A DNA stretch of 64,000 nucleotides from the NCBI RefSeq assembly GCF_000217935.1, contig NZ_AFHI01000020.1, forward strand, positions 1 through 64,000, read 5' to 3'. The DNA comes from Rheinheimera sp. A13L (GTDB lineage: Bacteria; Pseudomonadota; Gammaproteobacteria; Enterobacterales; Alteromonadaceae). Made by a program: the position numbers and the translations under genes. The notes under the pieces were generated by a model. That model was not told where the DNA came from and did no database searches. It saw only the letters and a list, made by a program, of their open reading frames with translations. Positions 55,965-64,000 of the stretch are shown here, in pieces; within the stretch, counting starts at the first letter, position 1; every line of letters starts with the position of its first letter.

Positions 55965-58883
55965 TCAGAACGTATAGTTCGCACCAACAAAATACTGGCG
56001 GCCAAAAAACTGGATAGTGCCGGTATTGGCTTCATTGCCAAAATAACTTTTGGTCGGTTCATCCGTCAGGTTGTTCACCTGAAACAGCACACCAAAGTTG
56101 TCGTTAATCTGGTAAGAGGCCTGATAGTCAATCACCATCTCGCCATCGAAGTTCACGGTCTGAGCTTCTACAGCCACCTGCTCTGACACAAAGTTGTCAC
56201 GGTAACGACCACTGATCCGGGTTTCAAAACCTTCGTATTCCCAAAACAAGGTGGCCGTCATCACGTTTTTCGATAAGCCCGGCAAGGTGATATCTATGGT
56301 CTGAGCCCCTAAACTGACTTGCTGCTGGATTTCACTTTCTGTGTAGGAATAACTGCCGCTAAAACCTAAGCCTTGCCAGAAGGACGGCAGAAACTTAAAC
56401 ACCTGGGTGTAGGCAATTTCAGCACCGCGGATATAACCGCCTTTGTCGTTGTTAACGGCTGTGGAATAATCCCCAGGAGTGGTGGAAACCGGAGGTAAAC
56501 CGTCAGGATTACCTGGTTCTGTGCCTGGCACATAGTCAGGAATAGGGAAGCCTGCAGCGGCAAAATCAAAATCGGTAATAGTGAAAGTATTGATAAAAGA
56601 CTCAATATCTTTGTAGAACACTGCAGCCACAAAAGCGCCGTCTGTTTCAGTGAAATACTTCTCATAAGAAATATCATACTGAGTGGCATAAAATGGCTTT
56701 AAGAACGGGCTATTTGCGCTGGAACCATCCACCTGACCCGTCAGAGGATTAATGGTGTAACTGGTATTGGAGGCTAAACGGTCAATAGGTGGCCGCGACA
56801 TCACTTTAGCTGCTGCAAACCGAAGCTGATCACTGTCGGTCAGGGCAAAGTTCAGGTTCATCTGTGGCAGATAATCCCTGTAGGTCTGACCAATAATACC
56901 TGGCTTGTAGCGGGTATTTACCAAACCTGCTTCATCGGTAATATTCTGTGCGCCTAAAGTAGGGTCCCCACCCACATCTGTTAAATCAGTGGCGTATTGT
57001 TTGGTTTCAACCATACGTACACCAATATTACCTGTGACAGGAATAGAGAATACTTCGGTATCCAGATTGGCCATCACATAAGCCGCCATCACATCTTCAT
57101 AGACTTCGCCACTTTGCAAAACAGACCATGCTGAGTCAGGACCACCTGAAACACGTTGAGATTCCAGAACCCCTGTATTTCCTGTGCCCCAGGTTTGCAC
57201 CGGTTGAGGTATGCCCTGTGGAAACCAGGCATTCAGCGCTTTGTTTAAATCAATAGCAAGGTAACTTGGGAAATGTGAAAAATTACCACTGAAATCCACA
57301 ACTTCAACCATATCGTCCGTTAAACGCAGCGGCGGTTGTGAAGTTAAAAATGAACCATCGGAGCCATATTCAAACACCTGACGGTCATTGGTATATTCAC
57401 GCTCGGAGTAACGCACACCAGCTTCAAACGAACTGAGCACAGAGTTATCCAGTTCGTATTTAGCATCCAGTTTGTAGGCATTCACTTCATCTGAGTTGAT
57501 GTAAGGGTAAATCCCATATTTACTGACCATTACTCTGTCGATATCAGTAAAAGCGCCTTCCTGATTAAAACCTACGTCAGGCAGGTTTAAACCGTTCAGT
57601 AAATAGCTGATGGAGACATTGCCATCCAGTACCGGATTAGGCACAGTGGCGTCTTCAGCCACCAAAGCCCACAACAAACCGTTTTTAAATACGCTGTCGG
57701 CGGAAGAGTGTGACAGATCGAAGTTTAACGTCAGCGCATCTGTCGCATCGAAGTCGACATTAAAACCAAAACTTTTCACTTCATCGTTATCTGTGTTGTC
57801 GTCATTCACCAGCTCAACTCTGGTATAGCCATTGGTTTTACGGTTAAAAGTACCCCCAATCACAATATTGTCATTGATCACCGGATTGCCTATAGCGGCG
57901 CTGTCTCCCTCCAGTTTAACGCGAAAACCACGGGCAAAAGCTTCAGTATCAAACTTAGATAAAAAGGCATCAGCTTTTACAGTTAACTTGTCAGAAGGGA
58001 TCCATTCGATGGCCGTCATATAGCCGTTGCGGGTTTCTTCTCCGCCCCTGTGCTGCATCTCAAAACCTTCACTGATCAGCTCATTAGGGGATGCTTCATC
58101 AATACCATCCACATCAGCCTGCTTGTTGTACGCCAGACCAACAAACTGAGTTGACACGCTGGGCTGATACAAACGGGCAAAACCTAAAGCCACACCCAAA
58201 GTATCTTCTAAAAATTTGCCCTGATAAGAAAAACTAAACCTATCCCCTGTTTCCTGACCACCAGGGATTTCATCCGCTCTGTCGTTCATCATACCGCGGG
58301 CGTTGACTGTGAAATTATGCATCTCTTTAGCTTTTAACGGGCTGGCGGTTTTTAACTCAACAGTGCCAGCCACACCGCCTTCAATCAGCGAAACTTTTGG
58401 TGATTTATACACAGATGCAGAGGAGATCAGCTCAGAAGGATACTGGTCAAATTCAATATTACGCTGACCACTGGTAGACACCTGCTCACGGCCATTTAAA
58501 GTAGAAAAGACAAAACCGCCTGCCATACCGCGGATATTAATTTCAGAAGCCTGACCGCCGGTACGCACCGCAGAAATACCAGGTAAGCGGGTTAAGGCAT
58601 CCGCCATAGAAACATCAGGCAATGAGCCTAAGTCGTCGGCTGAAATGGATTCGACTACTGTATCGGCAAAACGTTTATCGTTCAGTGATTTAATTAAACT
58701 GCTGGAAAAACCTTTAACTTCAATAACTTCAACTTCTTCTCTGGTTTTGCTGGTATTAGAACCAGCACTCACCTGTTCTTCCTGTTGTGCGAGTTGCTGA
58801 TTTGCTTCTTCCGCGCTGATACTGCAACTAAAACCTGCTGCAGCAATAGCGAGCGTCAGCAAACTATGCTTATAGTTTGGCAT
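55965..58883 (-). CDS. TonB-dependent receptor for maltodextrins (copy 2)
   Basis: A 972-residue receptor, started at the ATG at 58883 (MPNYKHSLLTLAIA), since the frame only reaches a TTG upstream. Signal peptide (about 1-24), TonB-box-like EVIEVKGFS, plug domain (SISADDLGSLPDVSMADALTRLPGI), and a barrel ending QFFGRQYFVGANYTF, with the terminal Phe. It resembles receptor 1 over most of its length, with differences in the extracellular loops that would set substrate size. It is separated by only 73 bases from the pullulanase gene and forms an operon with it, with an operator at 59005. Confidence 0.93.
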   Translation of the reverse strand: MPNYKHSLLTLAIAAAGFSCSISAEEANQQLAQQEEQVSAGSNTSKTREEVEVIEVKGFSSSLIKSLNDKRFADTVVESISADDLGSLPDVSMADALTRLPGISAVRTGGQASEINIRGMAGGFVFSTLNGREQVSTSGQRNIEFDQYPSELISSASVYKSPKVSLIEGGVAGTVELKTASPLKAKEMHNFTVNARGMMNDRADEIPGGQETGDRFSFSYQGKFLEDTLGVALGFARLYQPSVSTQFVGLAYNKQADVDGIDEASPNELISEGFEMQHRGGEETRNGYMTAIEWIPSDKLTVKADAFLSKFDTEAFARGFRVKLEGDSAAIGNPVINDNIVIGGTFNRKTNGYTRVELVNDDNTDNDEVKSFGFNVDFDATDALTLNFDLSHSSADSVFKNGLLWALVAEDATVPNPVLDGNVSISYLLNGLNLPDVGFNQEGAFTDIDRVMVSKYGIYPYINSDEVNAYKLDAKYELDNSVLSSFEAGVRYSEREYTNDRQVFEYGSDGSFLTSQPPLRLTDDMVEVVDFSGNFSHFPSYLAIDLNKALNAWFPQGIPQPVQTWGTGNTGVLESQRVSGGPDSAWSVLQSGEVYEDVMAAYVMANLDTEVFSIPVTGNIGVRMVETKQYATDLTDVGGDPTLGAQNITDEAGLVNTRYKPGIIGQTYRDYLPQMNLNFALTDSDQLRFAAAKVMSRPPIDRLASNTSYTINPLTGQVDGSSANSPFLKPFYATQYDISYEKYFTETDGAFVAAVFYKDIESFINTFTITDFDFAAAGFPIPDYVPGTEPGNPDGLPPVSTTPGDYSTAVNNDKGGYIRGAEIAYTQVFKFLPSFWQGLGFSGSYSYTESEIQQQVSLGAQTIDITLPGLSKNVMTATLFWEYEGFETRISGRYRDNFVSEQVAVEAQTVNFDGEMVIDYQASYQINDNFGVLFQVNNLTDEPTKSYFGNEANTGTIQFFGRQYFVGANYTF

Positions 58884-59004
58884 GCCTCTTGTCCCCAATT
58901 TGGATTGTTATGGACCTTCCCTGTACAACAAAATCAAAGGACGTCCTGGTTTTTATAAAATGTTCCGTGCACAGTTATTAACCAGGCTGACGCAGCCCAC
59001 AAGA

Positions 59005-59018
59005 TGAATACGTATTCA
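59005..59018. promoter_or_regulatory. Maltodextrin-regulon operator 3 (receptor 2/pullulanase)
   Basis: An exact TGAATACGTATTCA palindrome, 122 bases upstream of the receptor 2 start, at a similar distance as in front of receptor 1. It probably controls the receptor-pullulanase operon. Confidence 0.85.
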
Positions 59019-59204
59019 GACCTGCACTGTCGTCACAAAGCGGTGCATCCGGCATTTTTTGCCCCAAAAAAGGGCAAAGCAGCCCTGGCTAAATAAAACA
59101 GTTCATGCAGTTTCACGGCGAGCCAGCAGAATTTATGCCTGATTTGATGCAAAAAGGTAGGGTTAGAGCTGCAATTGTGTTGAGCCACTTTAGGTGATAA
59201 GGAA

Positions 59205-59238
59205 ACAGAGCCTGTGGCAGTACAAGCTCTGTTTTTTT
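59205..59238 (+). terminator. Orphan plus-strand intrinsic terminator
   Basis: ACAGAGC (59205-59211) pairs with GCTCTGT (59226-59232), and seven T residues follow. No plus-strand gene precedes it. It may end a small RNA arising in 59019-59204, or it could end antisense transcripts. The genes on both sides are on the minus strand. Confidence 0.55.
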
Positions 59239-59289
59239 GCATATGTTGATGCAAAGCGCCCTGTTTAGCGGGCCAGTTTCCAGTCCGTT

Positions 59290-60915
59290 TTACACCCTGT
59301 AAGAGGCAGCCTGTTGCTGTAACCTGCTGGCCAATTGCGCCAGCGCACTGCTGGCATCAGCGCTGTGGGTTGCACTGCGGGTGATCTCGCCGATACTGAC
59401 ACTGAACTCAGTAATATTTTTGTTGATCTCCTCTGCCACTATGGTTTGTTCTTCAGTGGCCGCTGAAATCTGCACATTCATATCCACTATAGTGCCGACT
59501 GACGACTTAATATCCTCCAGCACTGCACCTGCCTCTTTGGCATTAGCCACACTGGCGCTGGCGTATTGGCCTGATTGCGCCATAGCATGCACAGCCTCAC
59601 GGGCCGAAGCCTGCAAGTTATCAATCATGGCACGGATAGACTCTGTGGCTTTTTGCGTATTAGTGGCTAAAGTTCGTACTTCGTCAGCCACAACAGCAAA
59701 ACCACGGCCTGCTTCACCGGCACGGGCTGCTTCAATGGCGGCATTTAAAGCCAGTAAGTTGGTCTGGCCTGCAATAGTCTGGATCACTGCCAACACCTGA
59801 GTGATTTTTTCCGATTCACCATTTAATTGCTCAATGACCACACTGGCGCCACTGATAACACCAGATAACTGCTCAATAGAACCCACGTTCTGAATGACTT
59901 TTTGATACCCCTGCTGGGTTTTCTGATCCACATCATTGGCCTGCTCTGAAGTGGCAAGAGCGCTCCCCGCCACCTCCTGAATAGCGGCCGACATTTGATT
60001 CACAGCAGTGGCAATTAAATTGGCTTGCTGTTCCTGTTCAAAAGCTGTGCCGCTGACTTGCTGACTAATTTGGCTCATCTGCTCTGAAGCCGCCGCCAAT
60101 TGCGACACCGCATCGGCCAGTTCGGTAAAAAATTGATGGACGCGGCTGATGGTTTGATTAAAAGCGGCTGCTGTAATAGCAATTTCATCAGTGCCTGTCA
60201 CTTCTGCCCTAATGCGTAAATCAGATTTATCTCCAACGACAGAAATAGCTTGCTGCAACTGATGCAAAGGATTGTGAATAGAGCGGTAAATCAGCCAGGA
60301 TAAGCCGCCTAAACAAATAAACACCAGCAGCAAAGCAACCACAAATAACTGCATAAAAAACTGATACTGCTCAGCCGCCTGCACCTTAAATTTCTCAGCT
60401 TCCAGCAACTGAATATCAATTAAAGCAGCCAAAGAAGTACTTAATGGATCTGCCAATGAATACAGCTCTGTATTGAAGTCTTTGCCACTGCGCTTAAACA
60501 AGGAACCATCGGTGATTTGCTGCTGGTAGTCCTGCAGTTTTTGTTGAAATATCACCATTTGTTGTTTGGCTTTATCGGCCAGACTTGACTCCTCTTTGGT
60601 TAAGCTGGTTGCCAGATAGGCCAGCCACACCTGATCGGCCAGTTGTGCCTGCTGCTGCAACTGCTGCACAGCTTCAGAGGCCGTTATGACTTCACCTCGG
60701 TATTTATGCAGCAAGTCGACCGATGCCACCGCATAAGCATCAGCCACTTGTTTAATTTGTTTCAGTGGTACCACCCTGTCGTTATAAATACTGGTGGCTC
60801 CGTCACTTAAATGGCCCATTTCCCTGACCGAAATCAAACTAATGGCAACTAACACCAGTAATGGTACGCAGACCAACAACAACAAGCGGATTTTTACCGA
60901 CATTTGATTTAACAT
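59290..60915 (-). CDS. Methyl-accepting chemotaxis protein
   Basis: A 541-residue chemoreceptor. Transmembrane helix 1 (about 9-29) is followed by a four-helix-bundle periplasmic sensor (about 30-188) with many Q and L residues. Transmembrane helix 2 (about 190-212) leads to HAMP (about 213-265). The signalling hairpin tip reads [33 protein letters not shown], near residue 388. Ligand is unknown. The perfect AAGGAG ribosome-binding site confirms the ATG. A single gene, with no chemotaxis partner nearby. Confidence 0.94.
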   Translation of the reverse strand: MLNQMSVKIRLLLLVCVPLLVLVAISLISVREMGHLSDGATSIYNDRVVPLKQIKQVADAYAVASVDLLHKYRGEVITASEAVQQLQQQAQLADQVWLAYLATSLTKEESSLADKAKQQMVIFQQKLQDYQQQITDGSLFKRSGKDFNTELYSLADPLSTSLAALIDIQLLEAEKFKVQAAEQYQFFMQLFVVALLLVFICLGGLSWLIYRSIHNPLHQLQQAISVVGDKSDLRIRAEVTGTDEIAITAAAFNQTISRVHQFFTELADAVSQLAAASEQMSQISQQVSGTAFEQEQQANLIATAVNQMSAAIQEVAGSALATSEQANDVDQKTQQGYQKVIQNVGSIEQLSGVISGASVVIEQLNGESEKITQVLAVIQTIAGQTNLLALNAAIEAARAGEAGRGFAVVADEVRTLATNTQKATESIRAMIDNLQASAREAVHAMAQSGQYASASVANAKEAGAVLEDIKSSVGTIVDMNVQISAATEEQTIVAEEINKNITEFSVSIGEITRSATHSADASSALAQLASRLQQQAASYRV

Positions 60916-61092
60916 AGGGATTAACTCCTTAACAGATCAGCAACTTAGTAAGTTAACTTACCTATTGAGCATAGCTGAAAACTGACTGTATCAAGGAATT
61001 AGCTCAAAAAGCCTCTGGATTCAGTTGTTGCCTTTTGTCCGGCTTTTCTGGATCATCGGCTAAGCCCCTTAACTTAAAGAAAGGATTTTATA

Positions 61093-61506
61093 ATGAGTGA
61101 CACTTTATTGGCCTCTGTGGCAGGTTTCCCGGACTTTATCAGCTTCTTTTTTCTGGCCATTTTGTTAGTGGCTTTGTTTTGCCGTTTTTACACCTGGATC
61201 ACGCCACACGACGAATTAGCCTTAATCAAAGAAAACAACAGTGCAGCAGCTGTGGCTTTTGGCGGCGCCTTAATTGGTTTTGCCTTGCCATTATCCAGCG
61301 CTATTACCCACTCACTGTCGTTAGCCGACTGTGCTATCTGGGGTGCTATTGCCCTGGTAGTGCAAGTATTAACTTTTGGTGTAGTACGTTTTGCCCTGAA
61401 ACAGCTACCGGAACGTATCAACAAAGGTGAAGTAGCAGCTGGCGTGTTTTCTGCCGGTTGTTCCATTGCTATAGGTTTGATTAACTCCGCCAGCATGACG
61501 TATTAA
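61093..61506 (+). CDS. DUF350 membrane protein (YjfL-like)
   Basis: A 137-residue protein with four predicted transmembrane helices, containing the DUF350 feature AAVAFGGALIGFALPLSSAI (about 52-71) and a C-terminal AGVFSAGCSIAIGLINSASM. In E. coli the homologue YjfL is next to YjfM and YjfC, as here. The function is not known; a role in envelope stress is often guessed. An AAGGA site precedes the ATG. It is 27 bases upstream of the DUF1190 gene, forming an operon. Confidence 0.85.
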   Translation: MSDTLLASVAGFPDFISFFFLAILLVALFCRFYTWITPHDELALIKENNSAAAVAFGGALIGFALPLSSAITHSLSLADCAIWGAIALVVQVLTFGVVRFALKQLPERINKGEVAAGVFSAGCSIAIGLINSASMTY

Positions 61507-61533
61507 CCTGCATAACTCATTAAGGAGTCACTG

Positions 61534-62145
61534 ATGAAACAAAAAGTGCTGAAACGCAGTAAAAAGGCAGCTTTAGTGTTAATGGTGCCTACTGCAACTT
61601 TTTTAATGGCAGGTTGTGGCCAGGAAGAAGCAGTGCAAACTGCAGCTTTTGAAACCGTTGATCAATGTGCTGCCTATTTTAATCCTGAGCAATGCCGTGC
61701 CGATTTAGGCCAGGCTTTAACCATGCACACTCAGGTTGCCCCCAAATATACCGACAAAGCCGCCTGCGAAACCGACTTTGGCGTAGGCCAGTGTGAAACT
61801 CCGGCCCAGGCAGCAGCTGCTGCCGGCACTGAGCCACCAGCTCAGGCTCAGGCATCCAGTGGTGGCTTTTTTATGCCAATGATGATGGGCTTTTTAGCAG
61901 GCCAAATGCTGAACCGCTCAGGTGGCCAACTGAAACAACCAGTGCAGGCTCAGCCTTTGTATAAATCACGGGATGACCGCAGCACTTTCCGCACTGCAAC
62001 CAATACACCTGTAGCCAGAGGTGTAGGCCCAACCTATATCAAACCGTCCTCAGTTCAGCCTAAAGCTGCTGGTACAGTGAATCGTGGTGGTTTTGGTGCT
62101 CAGGCCGCTAAACGCTCCAGCTCAACCAAAAGTTTTGGTGGTTAA
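61534..62145 (+). CDS. DUF1190 family lipoprotein (YgiB/YjfM-like)
   Basis: A 203-residue protein with a basic N-terminus (KQKVLKRSKKA), a hydrophobic stretch and a lipobox-like MAGC (about residue 28). Paired cysteines occur in QCAAYFNPEQCRADL and ACETDFGVGQCE, typical of YgiB/YjfM. The rest is rich in A, Q, P and G (FFMPMMMGFLAGQML), ending SSSTKSFGG. AAGGAG precedes the ATG. It lies between DUF350 and the glutathionylspermidine-synthase-like gene, six bases before the latter. Confidence 0.85.
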   Translation: MKQKVLKRSKKAALVLMVPTATFLMAGCGQEEAVQTAAFETVDQCAAYFNPEQCRADLGQALTMHTQVAPKYTDKAACETDFGVGQCETPAQAAAAAGTEPPAQAQASSGGFFMPMMMGFLAGQMLNRSGGQLKQPVQAQPLYKSRDDRSTFRTATNTPVARGVGPTYIKPSSVQPKAAGTVNRGGFGAQAAKRSSSTKSFGG

Positions 62146-62151
62146 GAGGCA

Positions 62152-63303
62152 ATGAAAAAAGTAGCTTGTGATGAGCGCCCTGGCTGGCGCTCTTATGCTG
62201 AATCTGTTGGCTTTGAATTTCATACGTTTGACGGCGAAGCTTATTGGGATGAAACTGCCTATTACCAGTTTAACCTGCGCCAGATAGAACAAGATTTAGA
62301 AGAGCCCACCGAAGAGCTGCATCAGATGGCTTTAGCTTTAGTGGATGACATTATCCGCGATGAAGAAAAACTTCAGCAGCTCGCTATACCAGAAAAATTC
62401 TGGGATTTTGTGGCTGATTCCTGGCGTACTAAAGCACCATCATTGTACGGGCGGCTGGATTTAGTCTACGACGGTACTGGCCCGGCTAAATTGCTGGAAC
62501 TGAACTACGACACCCCGACTTCTTTATTTGAAACTGGTTTTTTCCAGTGGGTCTGGCTGGAAGATCAGATCATGCGCGGCAAAGTGCCACAAGGTGCTGA
62601 TCAGTTTAACTCCTTGCAAGACCAGCTTGAAGCCGCTTTTGCTGAGTTGCCTTTGGCGAATCCTTTGTATTTTGCCTCTGTGGCCAACAGCATCGAAGAC
62701 AAAGGCACGGTCATGTACCTGATGGACATAGCCAAACAAGCAGGTCTCGACAGCCGTTTTATCGAACTGGAACAACTGGGCGAAGCCAGTGGTCAGTTGG
62801 TGGATCTGGACGGTTACGCTATAGGCGGTTTGTTTAAGCTGTACCCATGGGAATTTATGGTGCAGGAAGATTTTGCGTCCGTTATCTTAAGCAGCCAAAC
62901 CCAATGGTTGGAGCCCGGCTGGAAAATGTTGTTATCCAACAAAGGCATATTGCCTTTGCTGTGGCAAAAACATCAGGGCCACCCCAACTTGCTGGAAAGT
63001 CATTTTGAACAACCAGGCCAAAGTTTTGGCGCAGGCTGGGTACGTAAACCGCTGTTTTCCCGCGAAGGCGCTAATGTTGAATTAGTGACTCAAAGCGGCG
63101 AAAAAATCAGTGAACCAGGCCCATACGCCGACTCACCTTTTATCCGCCAAAAACTGCAGCAGTTACCCAAATTCGGCGACAGCTACACCATGATCGGCAG
63201 CTGGGTGGTAGGCAACAGCGCAGCAGGTATTGGTATTCGTGAAGATAATTCGCTGATCACCAAAGACAGCTCAAGGTTTTTGCCACATATAATTTTGGAT
63301 TGA
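62152..63303 (+). CDS. Glutathionylspermidine synthase family protein (YgiC/YjfC-like)
   Basis: A 383-residue ATP-grasp enzyme like the C-terminal synthetase domain of Gsp. Landmarks are RPGWRSYAESVGFEFHT, LLELNYDTPTSLFE (about 110-123), LYPWEFMVQEDFA, LLSNKGILPLLWQKHQGHPNLL and the C-terminal MIGSWVVGNSAAGIGIREDNSLITKDSSRFLPH. The amidase half of E. coli Gsp is absent. The natural acceptor is unknown for the YgiC/YjfC branch, which joins an amine or peptide to a carboxylate. It ends the three-gene operon. Confidence 0.9.
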   Translation: MKKVACDERPGWRSYAESVGFEFHTFDGEAYWDETAYYQFNLRQIEQDLEEPTEELHQMALALVDDIIRDEEKLQQLAIPEKFWDFVADSWRTKAPSLYGRLDLVYDGTGPAKLLELNYDTPTSLFETGFFQWVWLEDQIMRGKVPQGADQFNSLQDQLEAAFAELPLANPLYFASVANSIEDKGTVMYLMDIAKQAGLDSRFIELEQLGEASGQLVDLDGYAIGGLFKLYPWEFMVQEDFASVILSSQTQWLEPGWKMLLSNKGILPLLWQKHQGHPNLLESHFEQPGQSFGAGWVRKPLFSREGANVELVTQSGEKISEPGPYADSPFIRQKLQQLPKFGDSYTMIGSWVVGNSAAGIGIREDNSLITKDSSRFLPHIILD

Positions 63304-63305
63304 TG

Positions 63306-63773
63306 TTAAAGCTCTGGCTGCGGATTCGCGTAGCCAGAGTTTGTTCTGATTGATTCACAAAAATTTATGTGAATATCTCTATACATACTCCAGTCTTCAG
63401 AATAACAAACTCTGTGGACCAGCCTATTCTTAAATTTCTCATAGTGCTCATTTCCATCAGTCAACTGATAAAGCTCCAGAACATTTTCTACAAGATTTTC
63501 TTCTATCTTCAGAATATATGCCAACTCAATCTTGCCCTTTAGCAGATTTACATTCTGGCTGTAAGTAATATTTGATTTTGAATTTTCAATTCTAATTAAA
63601 ATATCCCAGGCATCATCAAACCTTTTTTGAGCAATGGCAACGCTTGATAAAGAGAGTAGCTCATCAACTTGTTGATCTTTGACTTCCTCACACCACACAT
63701 AAGGTGACGTAAGAAAGATGAAGGGCAAGAACGTATAAAGTAATTTAGCGAGCATTTTTTTAAATCTATTCAT
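63306..63773 (-). CDS. Hypothetical secreted protein, AT-rich
   Basis: A 155-residue protein when started at 63773 (MNRFKKMLAKLLYTF), where a signal peptide with two Lys and a hydrophobic run begins and ends near SPYVWCEE. The frame upstream to 63860 lacks a better site. The mature part is helical and rich in E, L and N (AIAQKRFDDAWDILIRIENSKS), resembling a single TPR-like hairpin. Base composition and codon use are more AT-rich than in the neighbours, which suggests a different origin. I do not recognise it. Confidence 0.55.
   Translation of the reverse strand: MNRFKKMLAKLLYTFLPFIFLTSPYVWCEEVKDQQVDELLSLSSVAIAQKRFDDAWDILIRIENSKSNITYSQNVNLLKGKIELAYILKIEENLVENVLELYQLTDGNEHYEKFKNRLVHRVCYSEDWSMYRDIHINFCESIRTNSGYANPQPEL
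63312..63339 (+). terminator. Hairpin at the end of the DUF350 operon
   Basis: CTCTGGCT (63312-63319) pairs with AGCCAGAG (63332-63339), and TTTGTT follows on the plus strand. It lies in the last codons of the convergent hypothetical gene, so one structure serves as terminator and as coding sequence. Confidence 0.6.
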
Positions 63774-64000
63774 AGTTGTTAGCAGCCAGGTTAAGTCGGG
63801 CACCAAGCATTTTTCTGCCGTCAAGGTCATATATCTTGGTACTTCTGAGCAAGACTTCATAGTTACATCTCCCGAAACATTTAATACTCGACGCTCTTGT
63901 TTTTTCCTGTTACTTCGTTGCTAAACTTAACATCATATTTGAATTACGCATCAGGAATTTCAGGTAAAAAATAACAAAAGAGAAAAAATACAAAAGGGAC

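Larger units (their letters stand above)
58884..59289. other. 406-bp intergenic region
   Basis: It contains the receptor 2 promoter with its operator (59005-59018), a TTTGCCC/GGGCAAA inverted repeat (59058-59064, 59072-59078) and a plus-strand terminator-like hairpin at 59205-59238. I see no protein gene. Confidence 0.6.

Noticed and set aside
59058-59078. TTTGCCC/GGGCAAA inverted repeat as a terminator
   Set aside because: The stem is short and no T tract follows on either strand.

Overview
The window looks like the chromosome of a free-living gammaproteobacterium of the Alteromonadales / Rheinheimera-Alishewanella-Shewanella type. This is inferred from gene families common in that group (DUF3718, DUF3334, DUF3019 beside MipA/OmpV, TonB-dependent receptor starch loci, CHASE2 cyclases) and from LeuA/LeuC proteins that align closely with E. 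coli. I could not run a search, so the genus is a judgement. No phage, IS transposase or CRISPR array is visible. Repeats are present as small dispersed elements: GC-rich palindromic repeats, a RAYT-type palindrome, two ERIC-like units and a 52-bp tandem array.

Layout. 1-350: direct repeats that carry a series of stem-loops with GGA in the loop, resembling the CsrA-titrating CsrB/RsmZ RNAs. 371-2450: a small membrane protein, an adenosine-deaminase-family enzyme and tRNA-Leu(UAA). 2743-7607: a complete leucine operon, leuL attenuator-leuABCD. 7608-11155: dispersed repeats and small housekeeping or unknown genes (DUF3718, TRIC-type channel, TerC). 11236-25599: one long minus-strand gene series: TPR/beta-barrel outer-membrane protein, FecR-domain protein, a 2118-residue repeat lipoprotein, metallo-beta-lactamase-fold hydrolase, CHASE2 adenylate cyclase, GAF-HD-GYP phosphodiesterase and a periplasmic binding protein. 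This is the best candidate for an undescribed system: a surface lipoprotein with its possible exporter, linked to cAMP and c-di-GMP signalling.

25873-34237: comM, a Bcr/CflA exporter, a periplasmic binding protein, a sugar O-acetyltransferase, DUF3334, and a MipA-DUF3019-response regulator-histidine kinase operon with an ERIC-like element filling the gap between the last two genes.

34574-59018: a maltodextrin/starch locus. It holds a LacI-family regulator, an MFS sugar transporter, a GH13 lipoprotein amylase, a flavin-dependent tryptophan-halogenase-family protein, a GH31 alpha-glucosidase, two paralogous TonB-dependent receptors and a lipoprotein pullulanase. Copies of the palindrome TGAATACGTATTCA (three exact, one degenerate) lie in front of the transporter, both receptors and the amylase/halogenase divergent promoter, defining a likely local regulon. 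Polymer would be cut at the surface, taken up through the receptors, trimmed in the periplasm and imported by the MFS carrier. Genes for RlmF, an M13 peptidase, a DCC protein and an isolated flagellin-like/FlaF pair are interspersed.

59290-63773: a chemoreceptor, the DUF350-DUF1190-glutathionylspermidine-synthase-like trio, and an AT-rich hypothetical secreted protein.
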